DNA from: Desulfuromonadaceae bacterium
Lineage (GTDB): Bacteria > Desulfobacterota > Desulfuromonadia > Desulfuromonadales > Geopsychrobacteraceae
NCBI GenBank assembly: GCA_030639985.1
Contig: DAOWKG010000210.1
Location: 1-12,231, forward strand
DNA length: 12,231 bases
Direction: 5' to 3'
Part shown: one piece after another, positions 1 through 5,965 of the stretch
Layout: each line of letters starts with the position of its first letter
Numbering within the stretch: the stretch's first letter is position 1
Notes under the pieces: generated by a model
What the model was told of the DNA's origin: nothing
Databases searched by the model: none
Seen by the model: the letters and a program-made list of their open reading frames with translations, nothing else
Translations under genes and position numbers: made by a program

Positions 1-1
1 C

Positions 2-616
2 TATATCGACAACCTGCTCGAAGCTAAAAAAGTTCTGGTCAACGAAGTTGGCGGCACCCTGTTGACAGTCGCCAAGGATGTCAAACTACAGGTTGAATTT
101 AATCCACTATACATAAAATCTTACCGACTGATCGGTTACGAAAATCGGTTATTGGCAGCAGAAGATTTTGCCAACGATAAAAAAGATGCGGGCGATATGG
201 GTGCCGGGCATACGGTAACAGCACTGTATGAAATCATCCCCCAAGACCTGACCACCATATCTGACAGCAAACTTAAATATCAGCAACTGCAAATTTCAAA
301 AGAAGGTGAGGAGAGCGGCGAACTGGCACTAGTCAAATATCGCTACAAAAAACCAGCTGACGAGACCAGCAACCTCCTTTCATTTACGGTACCGGCAACT
401 CCGACAACTTTTACCAAAGCAACAATAGATCAGCGCTTTGCCAGTGCAGTAGCAGCATGGGGAATGCTGTTGCGGGATTCGGCCCATAAAGGCAATGTAA
501 ATTGGGATTGGATTATAGCTACCGCCAAAAATGCAAAGGGGGCAGATGCAGATGGCAACCGGGCTGAATTTATACGGCTGGTAGAACTGTCAAAAATATT
601 AAGTACAACGAAATAA
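2..616 (+). CDS. VWA domain protein, YfbK-like, C-terminal part (5' truncated)
   Basis: The reading frame is open from the left edge (first complete codon at base 2) to the TAA at 614-616, giving 204 visible residues. A TTG at 62 is internal and not a likely start, because the frame and the family match continue upstream of it. The stretch around visible residues 35-80, with RLIGYENRLL, EDF, DAGDMGAGHTVTALYEI, is the signature of the C-terminal domain (DUF3520) of YfbK-type von Willebrand factor A proteins. The N-terminal VWA domain with its MIDAS metal site would lie left of the window. These are cell-envelope proteins of unclear function, often lipoproteins. No following gene shares its strand, and a hairpin terminator lies about 70 nt downstream. 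Family assignment rests on recall of the motif, without a search. Confidence 0.82.
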   Translation, partial: YIDNLLEAKKVLVNEVGGTLLTVAKDVKLQVEFNPLYIKSYRLIGYENRLLAAEDFANDKKDAGDMGAGHTVTALYEIIPQDLTTISDSKLKYQQLQISKEGEESGELALVKYRYKKPADETSNLLSFTVPATPTTFTKATIDQRFASAVAAWGMLLRDSAHKGNVNWDWIIATAKNAKGADADGNRAEFIRLVELSKILSTTK

Positions 617-684
617 GTATGCTAAACGAGACAACCGGTAGCACTGACTGATTTTGTAATATCCGGTGCGACAGCATAAGTAAT

Positions 685-720
685 CTAAAAAGGGGCTGAA
701 ACACATCAGCCCCCTTTTAG
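685..720. terminator. bidirectional intrinsic terminator between convergent genes
   Basis: The arm with AGGGGCTGA (691-699) pairs with TCAGCCCC (706-713) around a short A-rich loop. Flanking A and T runs extend the stem with one bulged C. Read rightward, the hairpin is followed by TTTT; read leftward, the GC stem is followed by a run of five T. It sits between the convergent ends of the VWA gene (616) and the flavoprotein gene (747), so it probably serves both. Confidence 0.85.
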
Positions 721-746
721 AAAAACCCAAAAACTGGATCGAAATC

Positions 747-2162
747 CTAGCGCATCATAAATCCCATCATCTTCTTCATCCATGCAACTTTCAACATATT
801 CATCATCCAGCTTTCACCGATGGACTTATTCATAAACGACATACTCGGGAAAGAATGTTGCAACAACATAATGTCTGCCAGACGAATATTTTTTTGGATC
901 GCCAAACCCCATTCGTTGATCATTTCGGCAGAACCTTCACCGATTATCGATGCACCATAAATTTTACCCAGTTTACTGGCATAAACCCGGACTGAACCGG
1001 TCGTCACCTGCTCAGCAATTGAGGCACCATAATCGGCATGCTTTGATTCGATGACATCGTACTTGATACCCGCTTTGATCAACTCCGACTCTTGCATGCC
1101 GACCGAAGAAACCTGCGGATCGGTAAATACCGTCCACGGCACCACATACTTGCGGAAATCCTTTTTAAACGGCCAAGGACGCATGATATTCATCAGTGCA
1201 ATCATCCCTTGGTGCATAGCGGCATGAGAAAACAAGTGATTACTGTTACAATCACCAACAGCATAGATATGACTGACATTGGTTTCCAGATTACCGTTTA
1301 CCGGAATCCCTTTTGGAGTGTAATTAACCCCGGCCTTTTCTAATTCTAGCCCGTCCAGAGTAGGTATACGCCCAGCTGCCAGCAACAATCGCTCAGCCTC
1401 TAAGGTTTCTCCCTCTTTGGTTTTCAAAACCACACGACCAGCTTTAGATTCAACACTACTAATGGAGCGACTATTATAAACTTCGATGCCCTCTTTTTTA
1501 AACGCCGCTTCCAATTCTTCACCGGCAAAGCTATCAGCAAAAGGCAACAGGTGTGGATCCATCTGTACAATTGTAGTTTTGCAACCCAATCGAGAAAAAG
1601 CCTGTGCCATCTCAGAACCAATCGCTCCACCACCGATAATCAACATGCTCTCAGGAATCGATTCTAAATTAAACAAGTTTTCGTTGGTCAAAACATTATC
1701 AATACTATCTAACCCTGGAATTGGCGGCTTCGACGGCCTGGTTCCGGTACAGATAAAAATTCTCTTAGCGGTAATTTTACGATCACCAACCGCAACCGTA
1801 TGTGAATCGACAAAACTCGCTGCACCCTGACGAATCACTTTATCGACTTTTTCAAACTTAGCCGCATACTTTTTTTCATTTATAAAGGTAAGTTTTTCCT
1901 GAATATTGGGGAAAGGGCTATTAACTGCTGGTGGCGCCATTTCCTCCATATCAAAATCGGCAAACTTGGTTACTGCATGTCGTGTTTTAGCCATCCGCAA
2001 TAAGGCTTTACTCGGGATACAGCCGACATTCATACACTCGCCGCCAAGTTTATTTTTCTCAATAGCGCAGACTTTCAAACCCATTGCAGCGCCCATAGCA
2101 GAAACAACCATTCCTGCTGGCCCAACCCCGATGGTCAAAATGTCGTAATCATAATTTGCCAT
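747..2162 (-). CDS. FAD-dependent disulfide reductase of the Lpd/MerA superfamily, atypical active site
   Basis: The 471-residue protein is a class I pyridine nucleotide-disulfide oxidoreductase. It shows the N-terminal FAD Rossmann motif GVGPAG (12-17), the redox CxxxxC in GGECMNVGCIPSK (C43, C48), the NAD(P) motif GGGAIG (177-182), the second FAD motif AVGDC (301-305), and a C-terminal dimerisation domain from about 340. The family uses NAD(P)H and FAD to reduce or oxidise a disulfide or similar substrate in the cytoplasm. In E. coli Lpd the C-terminal HPTLHE supplies a His/Glu acid-base pair. Here the aligned segment is HSFPSMSF (436-443), so both positions are Phe. The paired C-terminal cysteines of mercuric reductase are also absent. 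The last 21 residues hold eight Met. No lipoyl-domain or dehydrogenase genes are adjacent. The ATG start has AAGGGG about 9 nt upstream. The substrate is unknown; lpd would be an over-annotation. Confidence 0.85.
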   Translation of the reverse strand: MANYDYDILTIGVGPAGMVVSAMGAAMGLKVCAIEKNKLGGECMNVGCIPSKALLRMAKTRHAVTKFADFDMEEMAPPAVNSPFPNIQEKLTFINEKKYAAKFEKVDKVIRQGAASFVDSHTVAVGDRKITAKRIFICTGTRPSKPPIPGLDSIDNVLTNENLFNLESIPESMLIIGGGAIGSEMAQAFSRLGCKTTIVQMDPHLLPFADSFAGEELEAAFKKEGIEVYNSRSISSVESKAGRVVLKTKEGETLEAERLLLAAGRIPTLDGLELEKAGVNYTPKGIPVNGNLETNVSHIYAVGDCNSNHLFSHAAMHQGMIALMNIMRPWPFKKDFRKYVVPWTVFTDPQVSSVGMQESELIKAGIKYDVIESKHADYGASIAEQVTTGSVRVYASKLGKIYGASIIGEGSAEMINEWGLAIQKNIRLADIMLLQHSFPSMSFMNKSIGESWMMNMLKVAWMKKMMGFMMR

Positions 2163-2222
2163 AATACTTACCCCTTATTTTCAATTTTACCAAGTCAGTG
2201 TGACGTTACAAACATATCACTT

Positions 2223-2250
2223 ATTATATATATGGATCTTCAAATGTAAA
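2223..2250 (-). promoter_or_regulatory. candidate sigma70 promoter, proximal, for the flavoprotein gene
   Basis: On the minus strand, TTTACA (2245-2250) is followed after 16 nt by a perfect TATAAT (2223-2228). The expected start is near 2216, which leaves a leader of about 50 nt before the ATG at 2162. The flanking sequence is strongly AT-rich. This is a consensus match only. Confidence 0.55.
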
Positions 2251-2275
2251 GACTTTTCTACAAATATCACTCGAC

Positions 2276-2284
2276 ATTATACCA
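2276..2284 (-). promoter_or_regulatory. candidate extended -10 promoter, distal, for the flavoprotein gene
   Basis: On the minus strand, TGG directly precedes a perfect TATAAT (2276-2281), giving the extended -10 form TGnTATAAT, with no good -35 box. It lies about 30 nt past the rarD stop codon, so the flavoprotein gene may have tandem promoters. Confidence 0.45.
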
Positions 2285-2312
2285 TAGACAACAGCATAAA
2301 GTACCTTTCTCA

Positions 2313-3254
2313 CTATCTGACATATTTTTGTTTATGTTCGCGCAAGATATCGGCGGAATAGATAGCCAGACCAATCCATATCAATAAAAAGCTTATAAGC
2401 TGATCACGCGAAAATGGTTCAGAGAAAGCGACGACAGCCAATACAAAATGGAGGCTGGGAGTGAGATACTGCATAAAGCCAATTGTAGCCAATCGCAATC
2501 GTTGCGCTGCGGCAATAAAAAATAATAATGGAATAGCGGTAACAACACCAGCGAGGGGCAATAACAAATTATAGCTTGTCGAGCCGCTCAAAAAAGCGGG
2601 CTGGCCCACTTTTGACAAATAAACGAGATAACCGGTAGCAAATGGTGCCAGCAATAAAGTCTCAACCGTAAGCCCGATCAAAGCATCCACCTTAGCTACC
2701 TTACGTAACAAACCATACAGACCAAAAGAAGTCGCAAGAAGGAAAGCAATCCATGGGACTTGACCGTAACCGAGAATTAGATACAAAACGCCGCTGGCAG
2801 CAAATAAACAGCTTAGTTGCTGCCAGCGACTTAACCGTTCACCTAAAAAAATGAACCCAAACGCTACACTCAAGAGAGGAGTAATAAAATACCCCAAGCT
2901 CGATTGTAAAACCTGGTCACCCTGAACCGCAAACATAAATACGAACCAATTACACGCAATCAACAATGTTGAACAACACAATGTCATTAGGATTTTACCG
3001 TCAACAAGCGTGCGTATAAGCTTACCAGTTCGGCGCTGGAAAAATACCAGTAGTAACAAAAACACTGCCGACCAAACAATTCTATGGCAAACTATTTCCA
3101 ATGGTTCTGCGTGGGGTAATAATTTAAAAAATGCCGGAAACGACCCCCAGACCAGATAGGCCGTTAAACCCAGAGCAATACCTTTTCTGGATTCAAAGTT
3201 AGCAGAATCTATCCGATTAACTTGTTCTGACATCATCGTAACTTTTAAGTACAT
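2313..3254 (-). CDS. rarD: RarD-type EamA-family permease
   Basis: The 313-residue protein is very hydrophobic, with about ten predicted transmembrane helices arranged as two EamA (DMT superfamily) halves. It matches the remembered E. coli RarD sequence along its length: LGLTAYLVWGSFPAFFKLL near the N-terminus, NWFVFMFAVQ, SLGYFITPL, FLGERLSRWQ, LRKVAKVDA, TAIPLLFFIAAAQRLRL and GFMQYLTPSLHFVLAV. RarD proteins sit in the inner membrane; the E. coli name reflects an old chloramphenicol-sensitivity link, and the substrate is not established. The start is uncertain: ATG at 3254 gives the longest form, but it lacks a clear ribosome binding site. The adjacent ATG codons at 3236 and 3233 would give MMSEQ or MSEQ, closer to the usual family N-terminus. 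No terminator is visible after its stop. Confidence 0.88.
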   Translation of the reverse strand: MYLKVTMMSEQVNRIDSANFESRKGIALGLTAYLVWGSFPAFFKLLPHAEPLEIVCHRIVWSAVFLLLLVFFQRRTGKLIRTLVDGKILMTLCCSTLLIACNWFVFMFAVQGDQVLQSSLGYFITPLLSVAFGFIFLGERLSRWQQLSCLFAASGVLYLILGYGQVPWIAFLLATSFGLYGLLRKVAKVDALIGLTVETLLLAPFATGYLVYLSKVGQPAFLSGSTSYNLLLPLAGVVTAIPLLFFIAAAQRLRLATIGFMQYLTPSLHFVLAVVAFSEPFSRDQLISFLLIWIGLAIYSADILREHKQKYVR

Positions 3255-3285
3255 TCATTATGGTTACCGTCTAAGCCTGCAAAAA

Positions 3286-3321
3286 CACAAAAAGGAGCCA
3301 ACAAAGTGGCTCCTTTTTGTG
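3286..3321 (-). terminator. intrinsic terminator after the tautomerase gene
   Basis: A perfect 15-bp inverted repeat (3286-3300 and 3307-3321, core GGAGCCA/TGGCTCC) encloses the 6-nt loop ACAAAG. On the minus strand the stem ends in TTTTTGTGTTTTTG, as expected for a Rho-independent terminator. It lies 21 nt past the tautomerase stop and separates it from rarD. The flanking A/T runs could also support rightward termination. Confidence 0.9.
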
Positions 3322-3341
3322 TAACAAATTTGAAGAAAAAA

Positions 3342-3563
3342 TCAGGTTTTAGAAATATTTGCCGTCTTACCCTCTTCACGTAATTTTTTGACCGATCTAC
3401 CCGAAATACCCCAGTTTTCAGTTCCTACTTCCTTGATAACAACCTGTGTTGATGAGGGGTTTTTATTTAAGACATTAACCAATAGGTCGGTAATCCCTTC
3501 AACCAGAAGTGCTTTTTGTGATTTTGTTGCCCCCACAGTTATATTAACTTCTACGAATGGCAT
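3342..3563 (-). CDS. 4-oxalocrotonate tautomerase family protein
   Basis: This 73-residue protein has the size and pattern of the small 4-OT/DmpI tautomerase family: MP at the start, so that Pro becomes the N-terminal catalytic base after Met removal, then a beta strand (FVEVNITVG), a helix, and the segment VVIKEVGTENWGISG. Compared with classical 4-OT (counting Pro as 1), Pro1 is kept, Arg11 is Ala, the Arg39 position is Gln, and the Phe50 position is Trp. The changed arginines bind and polarise the dicarboxylate substrate in 4-OT, so the substrate here is probably different and unknown. The start is supported by AAAGGA 7 nt before the ATG. The gene stands alone between two strong terminators. 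Confidence 0.85.
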   Translation of the reverse strand: MPFVEVNITVGATKSQKALLVEGITDLLVNVLNKNPSSTQVVIKEVGTENWGISGRSVKKLREEGKTANISKT

Positions 3564-3615
3564 AATCCTATCCTTTCACAACAATCAAGGCCCATAAAGA
3601 TACTATCAACAAACC

Positions 3616-3621
3616 ATTATA
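3616..3621 (-). promoter_or_regulatory. candidate -10 box of the tautomerase gene
   Basis: A perfect TATAAT lies on the minus strand about 53 nt before the tautomerase ATG. The -35 region, around the TTTCAG just beyond the cold-shock terminator tail, is a poor match, so the call is tentative. Confidence 0.4.
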
Positions 3622-3649
3622 GCCCCATTAAATATCTTTCTGAAACAAA

Positions 3650-3681
3650 AAAAGGCTCTGTGGAAAACCACAGAGCCTTTT
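3650..3681 (-). terminator. intrinsic terminator after the cold shock gene
   Basis: A perfect 14-bp inverted repeat (3650-3663 and 3668-3681, core GGCTCTGTGG/CCACAGAGCC) encloses the tetraloop AAAA. On the minus strand it is followed by a T run and then GTTTC. It lies 21 nt past the cold shock stop codon. Confidence 0.9.
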
Positions 3682-3702
3682 GCTTTAAAATAATATTATA
3701 TT

Positions 3703-3903
3703 TTAGAGCCGGACAACGTTGCTTGCTTGAGGTCCTTTTTGACCGTCAACAACATCAAAGCTTACACGTGCACCTTCAGACAGGGATTTGAATCCGTCAC
3801 CTGTAATCGCTGAAAAGTGAACAAAAACATCTGGTCCGTTATCTTGCTCGATAAAACCAAAACCTTTAGAATCGTTGAACCATTTAACTGTACCTTCTGC
3901 CAT
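3703..3903 (-). CDS. cold shock protein, CspA family
   Basis: The 66-residue protein is a single cold-shock (OB-fold) domain that binds single-stranded RNA and DNA and acts as an RNA chaperone or antiterminator. It has GTVKWFN at residues 4-10, RNP1 KGFGFIEQ (13-20) and RNP2 VFVHFSAI (26-33), and it ends in the usual GPQASNV segment. Length and motifs are fully typical. The start is supported by AAGGAGA 7 nt before the ATG. It is monocistronic, with a strong terminator after it. Bacteria often carry several paralogues, and the sequence cannot show which one this is or whether it is cold-induced. The leader holds a C8 tract facing GGGG on the mRNA. Confidence 0.95.
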   Translation of the reverse strand: MAEGTVKWFNDSKGFGFIEQDNGPDVFVHFSAITGDGFKSLSEGARVSFDVVDGQKGPQASNVVRL

Positions 3904-3921
3904 TTTACTTTCTCCTTACTT

Positions 3922-3942
3922 GGTCCCCTACGGGGGGGGTTA
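3922..3942 (-). promoter_or_regulatory. possible leader hairpin with C8 tract upstream of the cold shock gene
   Basis: On the mRNA strand eight C (3932-3939) are followed by GTA and then GGGG (3925-3928). Any four of the eight C can pair with the GGGG, giving a sliding stem that ends about 22 nt before the start codon, just upstream of the ribosome binding site. Cold shock mRNAs of other bacteria are known to carry structured leaders. A regulatory role here is inference. Confidence 0.3.
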
Positions 3943-3969
3943 CGTGATGCAGGTCATTGCCTGCAATAT

Positions 3970-4003
3970 AAAAAACCACTCAGTCCTATTGGCCCGTGTG
4001 GTT
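3970..4003 (-). terminator. probable terminator downstream of rlpA (or cold shock leader attenuator)
   Basis: On the minus strand AACCAC (3998-4003) pairs with GTGGTT (3974-3979). An inner, partly mismatched extension (CGGGCC against GGACTG) closes an AATA loop, and T6 follows at 3970-3975. It lies about 100 nt past the rlpA stop and about 67 nt before the cold shock start, so it could end the dnaE-accA-rlpA transcript or sit within a long cold shock leader. The stem is imperfect. Confidence 0.5.
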
Positions 4004-4105
4004 CTTATCTGATTTAAGCAATCTACACAAACTGGATCTAACATTCGACGCACGCTAACATGACCAGAACTCAAAAGCAAGCCAATGAATTATTTTTTTT
4101 CACAA

Positions 4106-4867
4106 TCAATCAAATGCAACAACATAGCTGCCGGGATAACCACCTGAAGCGAATTGCAAAACTGCCTTTTCAGCCAACGCTAAAGAATCGAAATCACCAA
4201 CCCTCACCCGGTAAACCTGCTGTCCATTTGTCGTTGCAATTGAAACTTCTGCCTTACCATAACTACCACGCATTTCAGTAGCCAAGCGATAGGCATTTGT
4301 TGCTACCGAAAAAGCGCCAATTTGTACTGCAAAACTGCCGGAGTCATAATTTACCGGCGCGTTGTCTGGCTGTCCACCCTTGCCCGCTTGACGATACCCT
4401 AGCGCCTGAAGGTGAACTTTAGCCGTCCCCGAATCGACTATGCCTAATTGCTTGGCGGCTCCAAAAGAAAGATCAATGATACGGCCAGCAACAAATGGGC
4501 CGCGATCATTGATCCGCACTTCTATTTGACGTTTATTTTCTAAATTGGTTACCCGGACATGAACGCCCATCGGTAAAGTTTTATGGGCGGCACTTTTCCC
4601 ATACATGTCGTATATCTCACCATTACTGGTTTTACGACCATGAAATTTTTTTCCATACCAACTGGCAATACCACGCTGCTGAAAGCCATAATGGTCACGT
4701 AGCGGTTGATAACGTCTGCCATCAACCTCGTACGGCTTTTGCCACCCTTTCAATTCACGGGTTTCCGGCGTATCAATTACTCGGGAAGTATGGCCACCAC
4801 AACCGACAAGGACCACAACCAGTGACACCACGATCAGCCAGTTAAATCTTCGTAACCAAATAATCAC
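4106..4867 (-). CDS. rlpA: RlpA-family septal lipoprotein with SPOR domain
   Basis: This 253-residue lipoprotein starts with RR, then a hydrophobic segment and the lipobox LVGC (Cys23). After a linker comes the double-psi beta-barrel RlpA domain (about 65-155) with GIASWYG (66-72), the TSNGE segment and RINDRGPF containing Asp121. A C-terminal SPOR domain (about 177-253) begins [12 protein letters not shown] domains bind denuded glycan strands at division septa, and some RlpA proteins are lytic transglycosylases that cleave such strands; the conserved Asp is compatible with activity. Cys23 is followed by Gly rather than Asp, favouring outer-membrane sorting. The start is GTG at 4867, overlapping the accA stop in GTGA, with no strong independent ribosome binding site, so coupling to accA is likely. 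No internal ATG would keep the signal peptide. Confidence 0.93.
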   Translation of the reverse strand: MIIWLRRFNWLIVVSLVVVLVGCGGHTSRVIDTPETRELKGWQKPYEVDGRRYQPLRDHYGFQQRGIASWYGKKFHGRKTSNGEIYDMYGKSAAHKTLPMGVHVRVTNLENKRQIEVRINDRGPFVAGRIIDLSFGAAKQLGIVDSGTAKVHLQALGYRQAGKGGQPDNAPVNYDSGSFAVQIGAFSVATNAYRLATEMRGSYGKAEVSIATTNGQQVYRVRVGDFDSLALAEKAVLQFASGGYPGSYVVAFD

Positions 4868-5829
4868 GAAATCTGCGGCTCTTCAAATTCAGCCATTTTA
4901 CGAAAACGCTGATAACGCTGTTCAATCAAACCATCAGGTGAATACTCTTCCAGTTCGGCAAGATGCTTCAATAAATATTCCTTGAGAGTTGTCGCCGCCA
5001 AGTCATGATCCTGATGCACTCCACCAAGCGGCTCAGGAACAACCTCATCAATGACAGTCCCCAAGCTATCGACATCGGCTGCTGTTAATTTTAGTGCTTC
5101 AGCCGCCTGTGGCCCCTTAGCACCATCATTCCAGAGAATTGCCGCACATCCTTCAGGCGAAATAACGGCATAAACAGAGTACTGCATCATCAGCACCCGA
5201 TTTCCTACTGCAATCGCCAAAGCACCGCCAGACCCCCCTTCTCCAGTGATCGTAACAATTACCGGAACTCGCAACATCGCCATTTCACGCAGGTTACGAG
5301 CAATTGCTTCAGCTTGACCACGCTCCTCAGCACCGATACCGGGAAAAGCACCGGGGGTATCAACAAAAGTAAAGATTGGCAGGCCAAATTGATTTGCCAG
5401 CTCCATAACCCGCAATGCCTTTCGATAACCTTCGGGATTTGGCATCCCGAAGTTACGATAGACTTTTTCTTTAGTATTGCGCCCCTTTTGATGGCCGATT
5501 ACACAACATGGCTTACCATCAATTCTAGCGAAACCACAAACCAGAGCGGGATCATCACGAAAATTACGGTCGCCGTGCACTTCAGACCAATCGGTGAAAA
5601 TTCGCTCAATGTAGTCGAGGCTATAAGGACGATTAGCATGCCGCGCCAACTGGGTTCGCTGCCAGCGGCTCAGATTAGAATAGACCTCATTTTTCAGTTT
5701 ATCGGCCTTTTTTTCCAATTTTTGAATCTCGCTGGAAAAATCGACACTTTCGGTAGAATAGTTCCGCAATTCACCAATTTTCGTTTCCAAATCAGCGATC
5801 GGTTGTTCAAAATCTAAATATTGATTCAT
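4864..5829 (-). CDS. accA: acetyl-CoA carboxylase carboxyltransferase subunit alpha
   Basis: The enzyme subunit transfers the carboxyl group from biotin carboxyl carrier protein to acetyl-CoA to make malonyl-CoA, the first committed step of fatty acid synthesis. It works as an alpha2beta2 unit with AccD in the cytoplasm; accB, accC and accD are not in the window. The 321-residue protein begins [15 protein letters not shown], as E. coli AccA does, then has a charged coiled-coil region, [34 protein letters not shown] (157-164), [18 protein letters not shown] and the oxyanion loop [10 protein letters not shown] (197-206). The frame extends 10 codons upstream to 5859, but ATG 5829 is chosen because GGAG lies 7 nt before it and the family begins there. 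The stop overlaps the rlpA GTG by 4 nt. Confidence 0.96.
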   Translation of the reverse strand: MNQYLDFEQPIADLETKIGELRNYSTESVDFSSEIQKLEKKADKLKNEVYSNLSRWQRTQLARHANRPYSLDYIERIFTDWSEVHGDRNFRDDPALVCGFARIDGKPCCVIGHQKGRNTKEKVYRNFGMPNPEGYRKALRVMELANQFGLPIFTFVDTPGAFPGIGAEERGQAEAIARNLREMAMLRVPVIVTITGEGGSGGALAIAVGNRVLMMQYSVYAVISPEGCAAILWNDGAKGPQAAEALKLTAADVDSLGTVIDEVVPEPLGGVHQDHDLAATTLKEYLLKHLAELEEYSPDGLIEQRYQRFRKMAEFEEPQIS

Positions 5830-5905
5830 CAAATATCTCCGTATTACAGACCCATTCAAAACAGGATCAGCAAGGTATCCAATTTAAGTTTTACTAAAAA
5901 GGCAC

Positions 5906-5933
5906 ATTAAAGCTTCAACCTACCAAAGGTCAA
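5906..5933 (-). promoter_or_regulatory. candidate sigma70 promoter for accA-rlpA
   Basis: Within the dnaE-accA gap the minus strand shows TTGACC (5928-5933), a 16-nt spacer and TTTAAT (5906-5911). The expected start is near 5899, which leaves a leader of about 70 nt before the accA ATG. The box and spacer match the candidate dnaE promoter. No terminator is visible after dnaE, so accA may be transcribed both from here and by read-through. The rest of the 136-nt gap (5830-5965) holds no gene that I can see. Confidence 0.5.
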
Positions 5934-5965
5934 GGGCTCACCAAACAAATTTGTCGTTACTAACT

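Noticed and set aside
747..2162. Calling the reductase mercuric reductase or E3 of a dehydrogenase complex
   Set aside because: No C-terminal Cys pair or N-terminal metal-binding GMxxC domain for MerA, and no His/Glu pair or neighbouring E1/E2 genes for Lpd.
4060..4281. 73-codon plus-strand reading frame over the rlpA 3' end
   Set aside because: Antisense to the SPOR domain coding region; no ribosome binding signal or family features.
5314..5817. 167-codon plus-strand reading frame opposite accA
   Set aside because: It is antisense to the AccA N-terminal half, which is conserved in sequence. No family resemblance.
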